From Stieleria varia (lineage in GTDB: Bacteria > Planctomycetota > Planctomycetia > Pirellulales > Pirellulaceae): 64,000 nucleotides of DNA. Below, one piece after another: positions 47,274 to 58,600 of this stretch; position 1 is the stretch's first letter, and the number at the start of each line of letters is the position of its first letter. The notes below the pieces were generated by a model. It did no database searches. It saw nothing but the letters and a program-made list of their open reading frames with translations, and was not told the origin of the DNA. The position numbers and the translations under genes are program-made. Where the stretch lies: assembly GCF_038443385.1 (NCBI RefSeq), contig NZ_CP151726.1:5332001-5396000 (forward strand). Reading direction: 5' to 3'.

Positions 47274-47392
47274 ACGTCCTGAGAGACGCTATTACGTGAC
47301 CTGGTAAAATGAGTTCTTGCCCTCCTCATCCCCAGCCCTTCTCCCCCAGATCCTGACTCGCTTGGGCTCGAAAGGATTTGGGGGGGAGAAGT
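47274..47392 (+). repeat. Direct repeat, right copy
   Basis: Partner of 46290-46405; see the shared blocks there. It ends in TTTGGGGGGGAGAAG, followed by unrelated sequence up to the end of the ceramidase-like gene. Confidence 0.55.
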
Positions 47393-47469
47393 GGGGCTAT
47401 TTTTTAATGTGCTGAGTGAGTGGGGCTGAGTGCAGTGCTGAGCGGCTGAAGCTCGGACACCAGCGGTGG

Positions 47470-49638
47470 TTACTGGAGTAGGTTGTTGATCTCGGTGGGA
47501 GTGAACGCTTTGTCGAAAAGTGCGAATTCGTCCAAGCGTCCTTCCCAATTCATTTCGGTGTTGCCGCCTAGTGACCAGGTTTCTGTGCCGGTTGTGTTGG
47601 CCGCGGCGGTGATCTCCGTTTCGATCTCGGGGGACGTTTGGCCGTTGATGTGGACGCGGAGTTTTTCGCCATCACATACGATCGCGATCTGGTACCACTG
47701 CCATCGCTCCAGCGGGGTCTTTCCGTATACCGTTTCGTTGTCGCCGATTTTGATCGCCAGCACACCCGGTTCTCCTTCTGTGCCAGCTACACCGGCGTGC
47801 CACTTGCTTGCGGCGGAGTCGGTGCCGCCGTCGCGAGAGAGGAACCAGCCTGCCATCGATCTCGCGTCGAGCGGCATGCCGTTCCATACTGACACGACGG
47901 CTGACCACTGGTTGCCCGATCTGTCGATGTTGGCCGACACTCGTCCGTCGGCGAAGTGCATGCACCGGTTGACTTCGTCGCCTACGCAAAATTGGTTTTC
48001 AGCGTCAGCCGCTTTGGGGCCGGGCAAGAAGAATAAAACGCCGGGATCGATCTTGCCGTCGTTTTGGTTGCCCGATTGGTCGCGGCAGACAGTGGCATCC
48101 ATCGCGTCACATCGCCAATAAAGTACGGGTTGGTGATCCAAGATCGCTTGTGTCTTTTTGCCCACCGACTGGACGAAAGGACGACGTGGTTTTCCGGTGA
48201 CGTCTTCCAATCCCGTCAGCAACGCGGCGACGATTTTGGATTCGGCGCTGACCTCCAGTCCGGCGGATCGTGCGGGCCATGTGTTGTATCCGCCCAAGGG
48301 GTGTTGTTCGGGAGGGGGAATGTAGCCATCGGCGCCGTTGGCCAATTCGATCACCATTGTCTTGTTCAGCGGCGATTGGTGCTTGAGTTTCAAGCCCGTC
48401 AGAGCATAGGTTTCGTTGGGAGTGGTCGCGATCGCAATGTCGCCGATCCGCAAGGCTTGGACGAGGATCTTTGTTTCCTGCATCTCGTGCAACAGCACGG
48501 CTTCGCGCGCGTAGACTTCCGTTTTGTCTTTGGGCTGGCGGTCGCCCATTTCAGCGACGATCTGTTGCGCCCATTTCAGACGGCTTTCGTTGGGGACTCG
48601 ATATCGCATGGGCAATTCGGATTGCACCATTCTGAGGTCGGCGTCGCTCTGGTATTCGATCCCGTCGTAGACTTTGGCCGCGTGTCCGGCCATGGCTTGC
48701 GCGTACCCTTCGATCGTCTGGTCGTCTTTGCCGTTGTACGTCCAGTAGTCGCGACGCCAAATGTCGCCGCTGCAGCCATGGGACAACACGCCGACGATCG
48801 ACGTAGGCGGATCGGCGTCTGGATGCTTGGTTTGGAAGCGTTCGCCGGCGTGTTTGGCGATTGATTCACTGAACAATCCGAAATAGTCGGCGCTGATGGG
48901 TTGGTCGCCGAAGTAGTGCATCGAGTAGTTGGCCAGGATCGCGATCGGGGCACCGTCTAGGGTTTCGAAGGCGATCATCGACAACTCGGGGTCCTCTGGA
49001 CCGGTCGGACCGGTCACCATGTCCATCTTGGTCGCTGCGTGCATGTTTGCGCGGACGGTGTATTCGCCGAAGGGATCCACATCGAGCTTGTCGGGGCGTC
49101 GGACCCAGCGTCGAAGTGCGGTCATCTCGGGGACACTGGTGCTGCCCCAACCCACGCGTGCCGGTTGCAGGTTGGACTCCGCCGCCACGATGGCTTCCAC
49201 AATTCGTTGGCGGATCACGGGCAAGTAATTGAGGTCAGCGGGAGTCCCCAGGGCGCCGAAGGAGGAAGGTGCCGTGTGTGTGTGGGTAGCGGAGATCAGC
49301 ATGTTCTCGGCGGGGATCGCGGTTTTGGACGCGGCGAGTTGTTTGGCGTCGTCCAGCAGCAACCGAGGCATCATGCAACTGTCGACCACGACGATCGCGA
49401 TACGCGTCTTGTCGTCTGCCAAAACAATCGCGCGTGCGTTGACGGTCGTTCGGATCTGGGTTGCGGTGCGAGAAAGCATGCCACCGTTGACGATGACGGG
49501 CATTTGGGTCGGATTGACATCGACGACGGCGGCGCCGACCCGCAGTTCGGCTTGGCAACTGGATTTGGCGGTCAGCGTGAGCATGAGTCCAGTAACAAGG
49601 AGCAAAACAGGCGGGATTTTCGGTGACGGTGGCATCAT
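47470..49638 (-). CDS. Exported neutral-ceramidase-like protein with C-terminal LamG domain
   Basis: 722 residues, ATG 49638 (a second ATG follows directly). A signal peptide (VLLLVTGLMLTLTAKSSCQA) is followed by LRVGAAVVDVNPTQMPVIVN, the opening of the neutral/alkaline ceramidase-like N-domain, with LISATHTHTAPSSFGALG and ILANYSMHYFGDQPIS supplying the histidines expected around the zinc. Residues about 500-722 form a concanavalin-like LamG domain (VLYWRCDAMDATVCRDQSGN, WYQIAIVCDGEKLRVHINGQ, RLDEFALFDKAFTPTEINNL). Probably hydrolyses an amide in lipid or glycan; many planctomycete members are of unknown substrate. No operon partner. Confidence 0.82.
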   Translation of the reverse strand: MMPPSPKIPPVLLLVTGLMLTLTAKSSCQAELRVGAAVVDVNPTQMPVIVNGGMLSRTATQIRTTVNARAIVLADDKTRIAIVVVDSCMMPRLLLDDAKQLAASKTAIPAENMLISATHTHTAPSSFGALGTPADLNYLPVIRQRIVEAIVAAESNLQPARVGWGSTSVPEMTALRRWVRRPDKLDVDPFGEYTVRANMHAATKMDMVTGPTGPEDPELSMIAFETLDGAPIAILANYSMHYFGDQPISADYFGLFSESIAKHAGERFQTKHPDADPPTSIVGVLSHGCSGDIWRRDYWTYNGKDDQTIEGYAQAMAGHAAKVYDGIEYQSDADLRMVQSELPMRYRVPNESRLKWAQQIVAEMGDRQPKDKTEVYAREAVLLHEMQETKILVQALRIGDIAIATTPNETYALTGLKLKHQSPLNKTMVIELANGADGYIPPPEQHPLGGYNTWPARSAGLEVSAESKIVAALLTGLEDVTGKPRRPFVQSVGKKTQAILDHQPVLYWRCDAMDATVCRDQSGNQNDGKIDPGVLFFLPGPKAADAENQFCVGDEVNRCMHFADGRVSANIDRSGNQWSAVVSVWNGMPLDARSMAGWFLSRDGGTDSAASKWHAGVAGTEGEPGVLAIKIGDNETVYGKTPLERWQWYQIAIVCDGEKLRVHINGQTSPEIETEITAAANTTGTETWSLGGNTEMNWEGRLDEFALFDKAFTPTEINNLLQ

Positions 49639-50015
49639 CTGATCGTTCTTTCCGTGTTGGATGTGCTGATGGCGGGGGACTGGGACGCGGGTTCTCCAGC
49701 GGAGTACGAGTTCCGTGGGCGATTCCAGCGGGGGATTCTCGACCGTTGAACTGGGAAACAGGTTATACTGTGCCCAAGACCTTGGAGGGCAGATGCGTCT
49801 GTCCGAACTGGATTTCAAGGTAGTGGGATTTGCCTGAGTTACATGGAAAAAGGGATTTCTGGCGAAATCCATTACGCCAGTGATAATGACGCCACTAATG
49901 ATGACGCCAGTGATGTTGTCTTGTTTGAACCCGCCCACCAAATCACCCACCTCACGTTTCCCGCCTTCACGCCGCTCGGCACCGCGAATCTCGAATTTCG
50001 AATGATCGACCCCTG
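49639..50015. other. Intergenic region with a 15-bp tandem repeat
   Basis: A divergent promoter region between the ceramidase-like gene and the VWA operon. Three units of 15 bp (ACGCCAGTGATAATG, ACGCCACTAATGATG, ACGCCAGTGATGTTG) lie at 49874-49918. No gene was seen here. Confidence 0.6.
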
Positions 50016-50921
50016 ATGCGAATCCTGGACCTCATCAAACCCAAAGATCTATCGCGGATCGCCAAGTTGCAATATTTGGCGAGGGAAGTCGTCGAGGGAT
50101 ATTGCTCGGGGCGTCACCGTTCGCCGCAAAAAGGTTTTAGCGTCGAGTTCAAGGAGCACCGTCAGTACGTCCAAGGCGACGAGCTGAAGAACATCGACTG
50201 GAAAGTCTTTGCCAAGAGCGACCGGCTGTACATTCGCCAGTACGAAGAAGAGACCAACGTTCGCTGCACTTTGTTAGTGGATCGAAGCGGATCGATGGCG
50301 TACGGCAGCGCTCGTGCGATCGACGGGATGACAAAGTACGACTATGCGGTCCGGATGGCAGCTTCGTTTGCCTACCTGATGCTCAGCCAACAGGACTCAG
50401 TGGGCTTGATCGCGTTTGACGATCAGCCACGCGAGCAGATACCGATCCGCAGTCGCCCGTCTCACTTGCAAGCCATCCTGCGGGTCTTGGCCGAGCACGA
50501 GTCGCGCCGTGAAACGGATCTCGGCGGGGTGTTTCGAAAGATCACACCGAAACTCGGGCGTCGTGGGCTGGTCGTGATCCTTTCCGATGCGATGGGCGAC
50601 ATCGAATCGATCTCGCGTTCGCTGGCACAGTTTCGCGCGGCCAAACACGAAGTCATCTTTTTTCAGTTGATGGACCCCGACGAAACAGATTTTCCATTTG
50701 CCGGCCGTGTTCAATTTCGTGACCTTGAGAACACTCAGCATGAGCACACGGTCGATGCAAAATCGTTGCGTGATGTTTACTTGGAACGCCTGGCCGAGCA
50801 CGATGCTGCCTTACAAGACGCTTGCCGACGCAATCGCGTGGACTTGATCCGATTGACGACCGACCGATCATTCGTCGACGCACTGCACGAGTACGTTGCG
50901 GCGAGGAGGCGGATTCGATGA
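50016..50921 (+). CDS. DUF58 (VWA-like) protein, first gene of the operon
   Basis: 301 residues. EVVEGYCSGRHRSPQKGFSV, VQGDELKNIDWKVFAKSDRL and the DUF58 hallmark YEEETNVRCTLLVDRSGSMA contain a MIDAS-like DxSxS motif (residues about 88-92), then VILSDAMGDIESI. DUF58 proteins are co-encoded with MoxR-type AAA ATPases, though no MoxR gene lies directly upstream here. They bind metal through a VWA fold and probably act in assembly of envelope or metal-dependent complexes. The stop overlaps the next start (ATGA). Confidence 0.88.
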   Translation: MRILDLIKPKDLSRIAKLQYLAREVVEGYCSGRHRSPQKGFSVEFKEHRQYVQGDELKNIDWKVFAKSDRLYIRQYEEETNVRCTLLVDRSGSMAYGSARAIDGMTKYDYAVRMAASFAYLMLSQQDSVGLIAFDDQPREQIPIRSRPSHLQAILRVLAEHESRRETDLGGVFRKITPKLGRRGLVVILSDAMGDIESISRSLAQFRAAKHEVIFFQLMDPDETDFPFAGRVQFRDLENTQHEHTVDAKSLRDVYLERLAEHDAALQDACRRNRVDLIRLTTDRSFVDALHEYVAARRRIR

Positions 50922-53308
50922 GCTTTTTGAACTGGGCGTTGCTGGGCGGCGCGATGGCGTTCACGATTCCGCTGGTGATTCACTTGATGCACCGCAGCCG
51001 ATTCACGACCGTGGATTGGGGGGCGATGCATTTGTTGGCCAGCGTGATCCGCGTCAATCGCCGGCGGATGCAAATCACCAACCTGTTGCTGTTGTTGCTG
51101 AGATGCTTGATTCCGATCCTGTTGGCGGCTTGTTTGGCGCGGCCGGTGATCACGGGATTCCAAGCTTTGCAGGGCGATGCTCCGACATCGCTGATCCTGG
51201 TGATCGATGACAGTCGGTCCATGGCCGCGGCCAACGACAGCGGGCGATCGCCGATCGAATCGGCCAAGCAGCAGATTCGCGTCTTGTTGGGTGAGATGTC
51301 GCGACGTGATGAAATCATCCTGGTACGCTCCAGTCGAATCGGGGCACCGGCCAGTCGCATGGGCGTTGCCGACGCGATCAAACGCGTGGCGGGGATCCAA
51401 GCGGTCAGTGGGCCGGTGGAACTGGGCAAGCTGATTGACGCTTCTGCAGACGCGGCCAAAGACGCCACGCATGCGAATCGACGCGTTTTGATTGTGTCGG
51501 ATTTCCAGGCTAACTCGGTCGGTTCGGCGACCTTGGATACCGCGCGACGTTATGCGGCGTCCGAGTTGGATGTGGCGGCCAAGCCGGTGTTCAGCTTTTT
51601 GAATGTCGGCGGCGATGCGGGGGAAATGCGAAACGTCTCGGTCGACGAAATCTCAATCGATTCACCCGCCGTGGTCGCTGGACGCACGGCACGATTCTCT
51701 GCGCGTGTCCGCAATGCCAGCGATTTGAAAGCGACCGATCTGAGATTGATCTGGTCGATCGATGGACAACCGTTGCAGCCACGCGTGATCTCACTGGACG
51801 AACGCGCCAGCACCACGGTCCGACTTTCGCGGGTGATCGATGAGCCGGGTGTTCACCAAGTCACCGTGGCGGTGGAGCATGGCGATGCACTTTCGGATGA
51901 CAACCGACGCTCGGTCGCCGTTGACGTGTTGAAAGAAGTCTCCGTCGTCTTGGTCGATGGTAAACCGAGCAAGGAACCGTTGGCCGGTCACGTGGATTAT
52001 TTGTCGATGGCGCTCAGTCCGTTTGCGTTTGGCGGCGACGACCAGCCTGATCCGGTGCGAGCCGAAGTGATCTCTGAGAGCAAGCTCATCAAGACGCTTC
52101 AAGAGACTCGTCCGCAGGTCCTGGTGTTGGCGAATGTTGGCAAGCTGAACGATGATCAAAAAGCGGAGGTTGCCAAGTTTGTGCTCCTGGGTGGATCGTT
52201 GATGGTGTTCGATGGAGACGCCGTCAAACCAGAGACTTACAACGAAGCCTGGAAGGCCGAGGATGGCGAGATCCGTTTTCCCTCACAGTTGGCCGAAGTC
52301 GTTGGCAACCCCTCCGACTCCGATGCCTTGCCCGTCAAACTCGCCGACCCGAGCGACCAGTACACACCGTGGCGATTGCTGACGGAAAACCAGCAACAGC
52401 CGCTCGGTGACATCGACGTGATGGCGTACCGCAAGTTACAAGTCATGTCGGTTGCTCCGGTGACGTCCGAGCCGATCAGCGACGTTGCGGCGACTGCGGA
52501 CGCAACCGGAGACGGGGAATCCAGTGAAGAAAAACCGATGGAGTCAGAACAGTCGGTCGTGCTCCTGTCGGCCGTCAACGGGGATCCGATTGTTGTGTCA
52601 CGAGGGCAGGGAGACGGTAACATCATTCAATTTGCGATTTCCGCCAATGACGCTTGGACAAATTTCCCTTTGCGATTGGTTTACTTGCCGATGATGCAAC
52701 AAATGGTCTTGGATCTTGCCGGCAAGAACGATGCGGCAACCTTGCAGGTCGGTGATCCCGTGGTCATACCCGTTGCCGCATTGATCAGTGTGACAGACGT
52801 CGGAGAGTCTGAAGACAGTGATTCTCCCAACGGCGATAAGAGTGACGAACTTGTTCGACGTAGCTACACGATCGAGACGCCCGGCGGAGATCATTCGATC
52901 AACCCGATCATTGGCACAGACGGGGCGGACAAGGATGACGAAGCCGGCAAGCTCGTTTGGACGGCCACGCATCAGCCGGGGGCGTACCGAATTCGCTGTG
53001 TATCGACCAAAGCAAGAACGAGCGACGCTGAACCCACGGTGACATCGACGTTGCGGGTGGTGGAAGTGGCGGCGTCGGAATCGCGTTTGGAAGACGTCGA
53101 ATCCAGTCGGCTGGAGAATGTTGCCCAGAACATGAGTGCCAGCGTGTTCACTGAGATCGGCGATTTCCGCGCCGACGAGCGAGTGCGGCGGTTTGGTCGC
53201 GAGATCTGGCGTTGGCTGTTGGTTGCATTGTTGGTCGCGTTGGTGGCCGAAGTATGGCTGCAACAGAACATGGTTCGGCGTTCTGGATTGCAAGGAGCCC
53301 GGTCATGA
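50918..53308 (+). CDS. BatA-domain / VWA membrane protein
   Basis: 796 residues from an ATG overlapping the DUF58 stop. The N-terminus LNWALLGGAMAFTIPLVIHL then HRSRFTTVDWGAMHLL is the BatA domain; a second helix (LLLLLLRCLIPILLAACLAR) is followed by a VWA domain with LILVIDDSRSMAA, the MIDAS DxSxS. The large periplasmic part (about 250-760) has Ig-like beta segments and acidic insertions, and a final hydrophobic helix (WLLVALLVALVAEVWLQQNM). Such proteins, with DUF58, make up the planctomycete counterpart of aerotolerance (Bat) operons. Confidence 0.85.
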   Translation: MSFLNWALLGGAMAFTIPLVIHLMHRSRFTTVDWGAMHLLASVIRVNRRRMQITNLLLLLLRCLIPILLAACLARPVITGFQALQGDAPTSLILVIDDSRSMAAANDSGRSPIESAKQQIRVLLGEMSRRDEIILVRSSRIGAPASRMGVADAIKRVAGIQAVSGPVELGKLIDASADAAKDATHANRRVLIVSDFQANSVGSATLDTARRYAASELDVAAKPVFSFLNVGGDAGEMRNVSVDEISIDSPAVVAGRTARFSARVRNASDLKATDLRLIWSIDGQPLQPRVISLDERASTTVRLSRVIDEPGVHQVTVAVEHGDALSDDNRRSVAVDVLKEVSVVLVDGKPSKEPLAGHVDYLSMALSPFAFGGDDQPDPVRAEVISESKLIKTLQETRPQVLVLANVGKLNDDQKAEVAKFVLLGGSLMVFDGDAVKPETYNEAWKAEDGEIRFPSQLAEVVGNPSDSDALPVKLADPSDQYTPWRLLTENQQQPLGDIDVMAYRKLQVMSVAPVTSEPISDVAATADATGDGESSEEKPMESEQSVVLLSAVNGDPIVVSRGQGDGNIIQFAISANDAWTNFPLRLVYLPMMQQMVLDLAGKNDAATLQVGDPVVIPVAALISVTDVGESEDSDSPNGDKSDELVRRSYTIETPGGDHSINPIIGTDGADKDDEAGKLVWTATHQPGAYRIRCVSTKARTSDAEPTVTSTLRVVEVAASESRLEDVESSRLENVAQNMSASVFTEIGDFRADERVRRFGREIWRWLLVALLVALVAEVWLQQNMVRRSGLQGARS

Positions 53309-55689
53309 CGTTGGCAACCTTGTTGGGATCGGTCCGTTTCGCAGGCGACTTCGCCCCTTGGCTGGTCGCAATTGTGGCGTTGATTGCGGTGTTGGGGGTT
53401 TTGTACCTGTACGGTCGCGAAACCCGGACCCTTGGATTTCCGTATGCGTTTTTGTTGCCCGCGCTGCGTGCGACCGCTGTTGCCCTGGTGATCTTCATTT
53501 TGGCGGGGCCGGTCTGGCATCGGCGTGAAGTCGTCGGGACGCTGGGGCGTGTGGTGTTTGCGCTCGACAAGTCCGAGAGCATGTCGAAATCAGACACGGA
53601 CGATGACGATTCACCGTCCACGCGATTGCAGCGTGCCACACGTTTCTTGATCGGTGATGAAAGTCGGGTGGGTTGGTTGGAATCGCTGCGTGAGACGCAC
53701 GATGTCGACGTGGTAGCGTTTGACGAAGCCGACCCGGTACTGCTGTGGTCGTCGCGTGACGGACAACCGATTCCCAATGCGTTTGACCTGAATGCCGATG
53801 GCCCGGCAACGAATTTGCAAGCGGTGCTGGCATCGACGACCGAGTCGCTGAACATGAACAGTGAGCAGGACCGCGGGCCGAATGATCAGTCGGAATCCGC
53901 GGCCGAAAGTTACGAGGGCGACTCGTTGCAAAACGCGGCGATCGTCCTGATGAGCGATGGCCGCGTCAACGCCGGTGCCTCGGCGGTGGACTTGGCCCGC
54001 CAAGTCGGCTTGACCGGAACGACGGTCCACGCGATCGGCATGGGCTCGCCCGATGAACCGCCCGATGTGAGCCTCGTCGATGTGATTCGTCCAGAAAGCG
54101 TCGCAGCGGAAGGTCGACTTGCCGGTGAACTGGTCGTTCGCCGAATCGGTCCGACCGATCAGCCCGTAACAGTTCGGATCGAATCAGGAGGCAAGACCGT
54201 TTGGCAGCAAACGATGCCGCTGGGTGAAAGCAATCGGCACACGATCCCGTTCGATTTTGACGTCAAGCAGATTGTTGAGTCACTTAACGGCGAGACGCCG
54301 CGTGGAATCCAACGCAACAGTGTGATCTTGGACTTGGCCGCATCGGTTGATGCACCCGGCGACGACGACTCGACCGACAATAACTCGATGCCGTTCAGGG
54401 TATCTGCGTCCACTCGTCAACGCCGCATCATGATTCTGGACAGCTCCAGTCGCTGGGAAACGCGTTACCTGAGGAACTTGTTCAGCCGCGATCCGGCATG
54501 GGAAGTTGACACGATTTTGTTCGGCGAAGGAACGATGTTGCCACGTCTGCCGCGAGGCGAGCGACTGGGTCAGTTTCCCAGCACGGATGTTGCGATGTCC
54601 CAGTACGACGCCGTGATCATGGGTGAAATTGATTCTGATCAATTCACCGCCAGCGACGTCAATCGAGTCGCACAATTTGTTGCCCGCGGTGGCGGGTTGA
54701 TCTTGATCGATGGACGTCACGGTCGTTTGCGTCAAGCGGCGCAATCTGATTTAGGCGAACTGTTTCCAGTGAAGTACTTGCCCGGGGAGCATCGCAGCGC
54801 CGCCGGGCCGATTCAGATCACGCCGTTGGGTCTGGAGCATCCGATCATGAACTTGATCGGCGACCAACAGAGGTTGGCGGATTTCTGGAAAAAGCTGCCC
54901 GCGCCGCGTAGCACCGCGAGAGTCGAATTGCAGCCAGGCGCGGAAGCTTGGGCGGAGATTCCCGGCCCGGGCGGCAAGGCATCGCCGTGGCTGGCGACGC
55001 GAATGTACGGCTCCGGTCGCGTATTTTACTTTGCGACCGATCAAACATGGCGTTGGCGATACAAAATCGCTGACCAATTCCACTCGCGATTCTGGAATCA
55101 GTTGTTGATCGCATCGATGCCGCCGCCATACTCGGCCAGCGATCAATTCGCCTCGGTGGGAACGGACAAAGTCGAGTACGAGCCCGGCCAGCGTCCCACC
55201 ATCCGCGTTCGCTTGCGTGATCCACGCGGAAACCCGGTCGCTGATTCGACAGTGGACGCATTGTTGATCGCGGACGACAAGATCGTCGGTTCGGTGCCGC
55301 TGTCGGTGGAAGATCCGACACGAGGAACGTACCTTGGAGTCGCGCCGGACTTGCAACCCGGCGAGTACACGATCCGTGTTCGCGCGAGCGGGTTCGACGA
55401 ATCGGCGTTGCAAGCGACCACACGCGTGTGGGTTCGACGTGCGAACAAAGTTGAGATGCAACAGGTCAGCTTGGACCAAAACGCGTTGCGTCAAATCGCG
55501 ATCGCGGGCAACGGCCTGTATGTCCACGAATCGCAATCGGATCGACTGGTCGACGCCTTGCGACCACTTTCCAGCGGAACGGTGATCGAATCCGACACCG
55601 TTCTTTGGCAGTCCTATTATTGGTTCAGCGCCGTCATCGCGTTGTTGGCGATCGAATGGTGGTTACGTAAACGAGCGGGGTTGGTTTAA
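53305..55689 (+). CDS. VWA / glutamine-amidotransferase-like membrane protein
   Basis: 794 residues from an ATG overlapping the previous stop. Two N-terminal helices (WLVAIVALIAVLGVLYLYGR, AFLLPALRATAVALVIFILA), a VWA-type segment (VVFALDKSESMSKS, with DxSxS) and a second alpha/beta domain (RIMILDSSSRWETRYLRNLF, YDAVIMGEIDSDQFTASDVN, GGGLILIDGRHGRLRQ) like the class I amidotransferase-like domains in this family, but lacking a nucleophile cysteine. A C-terminal Ig-like region and a last helix follow. Part of the same coupled operon. Confidence 0.83.
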   Translation: MTLATLLGSVRFAGDFAPWLVAIVALIAVLGVLYLYGRETRTLGFPYAFLLPALRATAVALVIFILAGPVWHRREVVGTLGRVVFALDKSESMSKSDTDDDDSPSTRLQRATRFLIGDESRVGWLESLRETHDVDVVAFDEADPVLLWSSRDGQPIPNAFDLNADGPATNLQAVLASTTESLNMNSEQDRGPNDQSESAAESYEGDSLQNAAIVLMSDGRVNAGASAVDLARQVGLTGTTVHAIGMGSPDEPPDVSLVDVIRPESVAAEGRLAGELVVRRIGPTDQPVTVRIESGGKTVWQQTMPLGESNRHTIPFDFDVKQIVESLNGETPRGIQRNSVILDLAASVDAPGDDDSTDNNSMPFRVSASTRQRRIMILDSSSRWETRYLRNLFSRDPAWEVDTILFGEGTMLPRLPRGERLGQFPSTDVAMSQYDAVIMGEIDSDQFTASDVNRVAQFVARGGGLILIDGRHGRLRQAAQSDLGELFPVKYLPGEHRSAAGPIQITPLGLEHPIMNLIGDQQRLADFWKKLPAPRSTARVELQPGAEAWAEIPGPGGKASPWLATRMYGSGRVFYFATDQTWRWRYKIADQFHSRFWNQLLIASMPPPYSASDQFASVGTDKVEYEPGQRPTIRVRLRDPRGNPVADSTVDALLIADDKIVGSVPLSVEDPTRGTYLGVAPDLQPGEYTIRVRASGFDESALQATTRVWVRRANKVEMQQVSLDQNALRQIAIAGNGLYVHESQSDRLVDALRPLSSGTVIESDTVLWQSYYWFSAVIALLAIEWWLRKRAGLV

Positions 55690-55692
55690 GAC

Positions 55693-58600
55693 ATGGCCAC
55701 AGTGAATCCTGATCCGTCGGCGGACCCAAGACTTTGGAGCTCCGGAGCCAATTTGGCTCAAGCGACCACACAGTCGATGGAAAAATTCGAGCGACGACGA
55801 CGTCTATTGCTGATGCTCAAGATCTTTGGGATCGGCGCGTTGGTCTTTGTCACGGCCATGATGGTCTTGGCTGTCATCGACTATCTATGGATCTTGCCCG
55901 ACGCCGTTCGTTGGTCGCTGAGCGTGTTGGCGTACGCGTTGACTGCGGGCATGATGTGGTGGTGCGGAGGCCGTGAACTGTTTCGCCACGATCCCAAACA
56001 GCTCGCACGTCAGATGGAAGCCACCGCGCCGCAGTTGGGCGACGACCTGCTGTCGGCCGTCGAATTAGCAGACCCGGCAGCCATCAACGGATCGGAAGTC
56101 TTCCGCCAGCGTTTGCAAGGACGCGTGGCTCGTCAACTGAAGTCCGTCGACATCGTCCGTTTGTTACCGTTGGGATTGATCCGACGTTGGCTGCTCAGCG
56201 GCACCACGCTGGTTCTGTTCTGCATCGCGTTGATGTTCATTCCGTCGATGCAGTTCGGTCGACGATTTGCGCGAGCGATCTTTCCCGGCATCCCGATCGA
56301 ACGTGCGTCGAAAACGAAGATCGAGATTCTGGAGCCGGCACCACCGACGCGTTACGTGGCCGAACGTGATGCGGTCGCGATCATCGCCCAAGTCTCCGGC
56401 GACGCATCCGACGAAGTGATCTTGCGATTCCGAACCGCCGAGGGCGGAGAAAGCGAAACGGTCATGCTGCCTCGGATCGGTGGCTGGCCAGGCAACCAAC
56501 CCAAGTCCGCGAAGGATTCAACGGTAAAATCCGGCAAGGAAGATCTACCGCCGACCGCTGCCCAGTTGTCCGATGAGCTGGACCAAGCGATGCAGTCGGA
56601 GGTGTTTGCCGCCAATCTGTCTGTCGGCTCCTCACCCGTTCATTATCAAATCTTGTCCGGGGACGCGATCACGCTGTGGCACACGCTCACCCCGTTGCCT
56701 CGACCCCGCGTCATTCAGTTTGAAAAGACCTATCGATTCCCCGAGTATGCTGAGCTGGAGAATCGTGTGGAAGTGGAGGAACATGGCGATTTGCAAGCCC
56801 TGCAGGGAACGGTCGCCGAGATGGTCTTGACGTTTGACCAACCGGTGCAAGACACCGCGATTCGCTTTGGGAGCAACAGCGCCGAAGTCACGTTGACCGC
56901 AGTTGACGACGAACAAACGAAGTTTTCTGCCACGATACCGATCAAGACGTCGGCACAGTACAGCATCGACGCGGTCAGCGTTCAATCGGGACTGAACAAC
57001 CCGTTTAGTCCGTTGCACACGATCACTCCGGTGGTCGACGCTGTCCCAATGGTCCGGTGGGGCGATCGAGTTCCCACTGCGTCGTTGGTCTCTCCGTTGC
57101 AGGTGGTCTCGCTGTCGGCCTCGGCAAAAGACGACTTGCCCATGGATCAAGTGTTGCAATCGTTTTCGATCAACGGTGAAAAGCCGCAAGAGTTTCCGCT
57201 GACCATCGACGCCCCGGCACGCTCGCACGAGCTTTCCTGGAAATGGGACCTGATGGATCGATTGGCCAGCGGAGAGGAAACACCCAAGCTCAAGAGCGGC
57301 GACATCGTTCAGGTCAAACTGGTCGCGGTGGACCGCAAGATGCATCGTAGTGAATCGCTGACGATCGAGATCCTGGTGGCCGACGACGGTTTTGACGCGG
57401 AACGACACAACCGATTGGAAGCGTTGCGTGAGCAGACGGCACAGGTGTTGGCATGGACCGACGCCGTGTTTGCGTTGTCAGAGAAGCTGAGGGTTGCCGC
57501 GGAAAAAGACGACAGCAGCGAACTGGGATCCATCGTTGATGCTTGGCCCGCACTGCAGGAATCCGGCGACGCGTTGAACACGATGTTCGCCGCTGCGATC
57601 AGTGACGCGGAGAATGTCGCCGACGCCAACACGATCGAGACAACCGCTCGCGCGATTTCGGATTTGCAACAGCGAATGACACGCGTGGTGGGACTGTCGA
57701 GACCTACGTTCGACAATGATCAACCGCAGTGGCAGAAAGAACGCAAGCGTCGAATGAACCAGATCATGGAGCAAGCTCGGCATGGTCGATATCAATCGGA
57801 GCGTCTGGAGCGTCTGGTGCGTGGCAATCTGTCGCTGGAATTGAGTGCCGCGATGTACGTCGATACTCAGGCGTTGGCCTCCAGTTTGAAACCGTTGTTG
57901 CAAGAGGATTCGCCGATCCCCAATGACCGCATTGGTCGATACCTCAACGTGATCGTTGGACGGCTTGGCGAGCTGGATCGGTTGGTGCAGCGACACAGCG
58001 AGCAATTGCTGCAAAGCACCGCCGATCATCTCCGCGGAGAGCAATGGTTGCGTTGGTCGGAACGATGGGCCATCCAATTGCAGAAGACGATCGAAGACAA
58101 TCCCGGTCGCGAGAACTACTTGGCCGTCGTACGTGCGTTGGACGAACAGCTTCAGTCCAAACGCCACGATGGCATTGACGGCCGCATTTGGGATACCCTG
58201 CGAGATGCGTACAAGGATCTGCGGCGCGAAGCGGGATTTAACGGTGATTGGGTTCGCAACCTACGTGACTATGGTGCAGAAAAGAATGCAGCGGACGAGG
58301 CGGCTACCAAAGAGGACGATGCCGACAAAGTCATCGAGGCGACTCGCACGTCAGAGTGGATGGGGCAAGCTTACTCGCTGACACGAACTGGTTTGCTGCA
58401 GAAACTTGAGCGAGAACAGACCGTTCACCGTAAACGACCGATCGTTGACTTGCGCTATGCTGCTGATTTGAACCTGATGTCGGCGGCGGTGACCAACACG
58501 ACATCCTCTGGTTTCGTGCCCTTCAAGGACGAGCCGGCCGAAGAGGTCTTTGGGAATGTTCGCAAAGCAATGCGGGTGATCGAAGCCTCGCAGGATTTGG

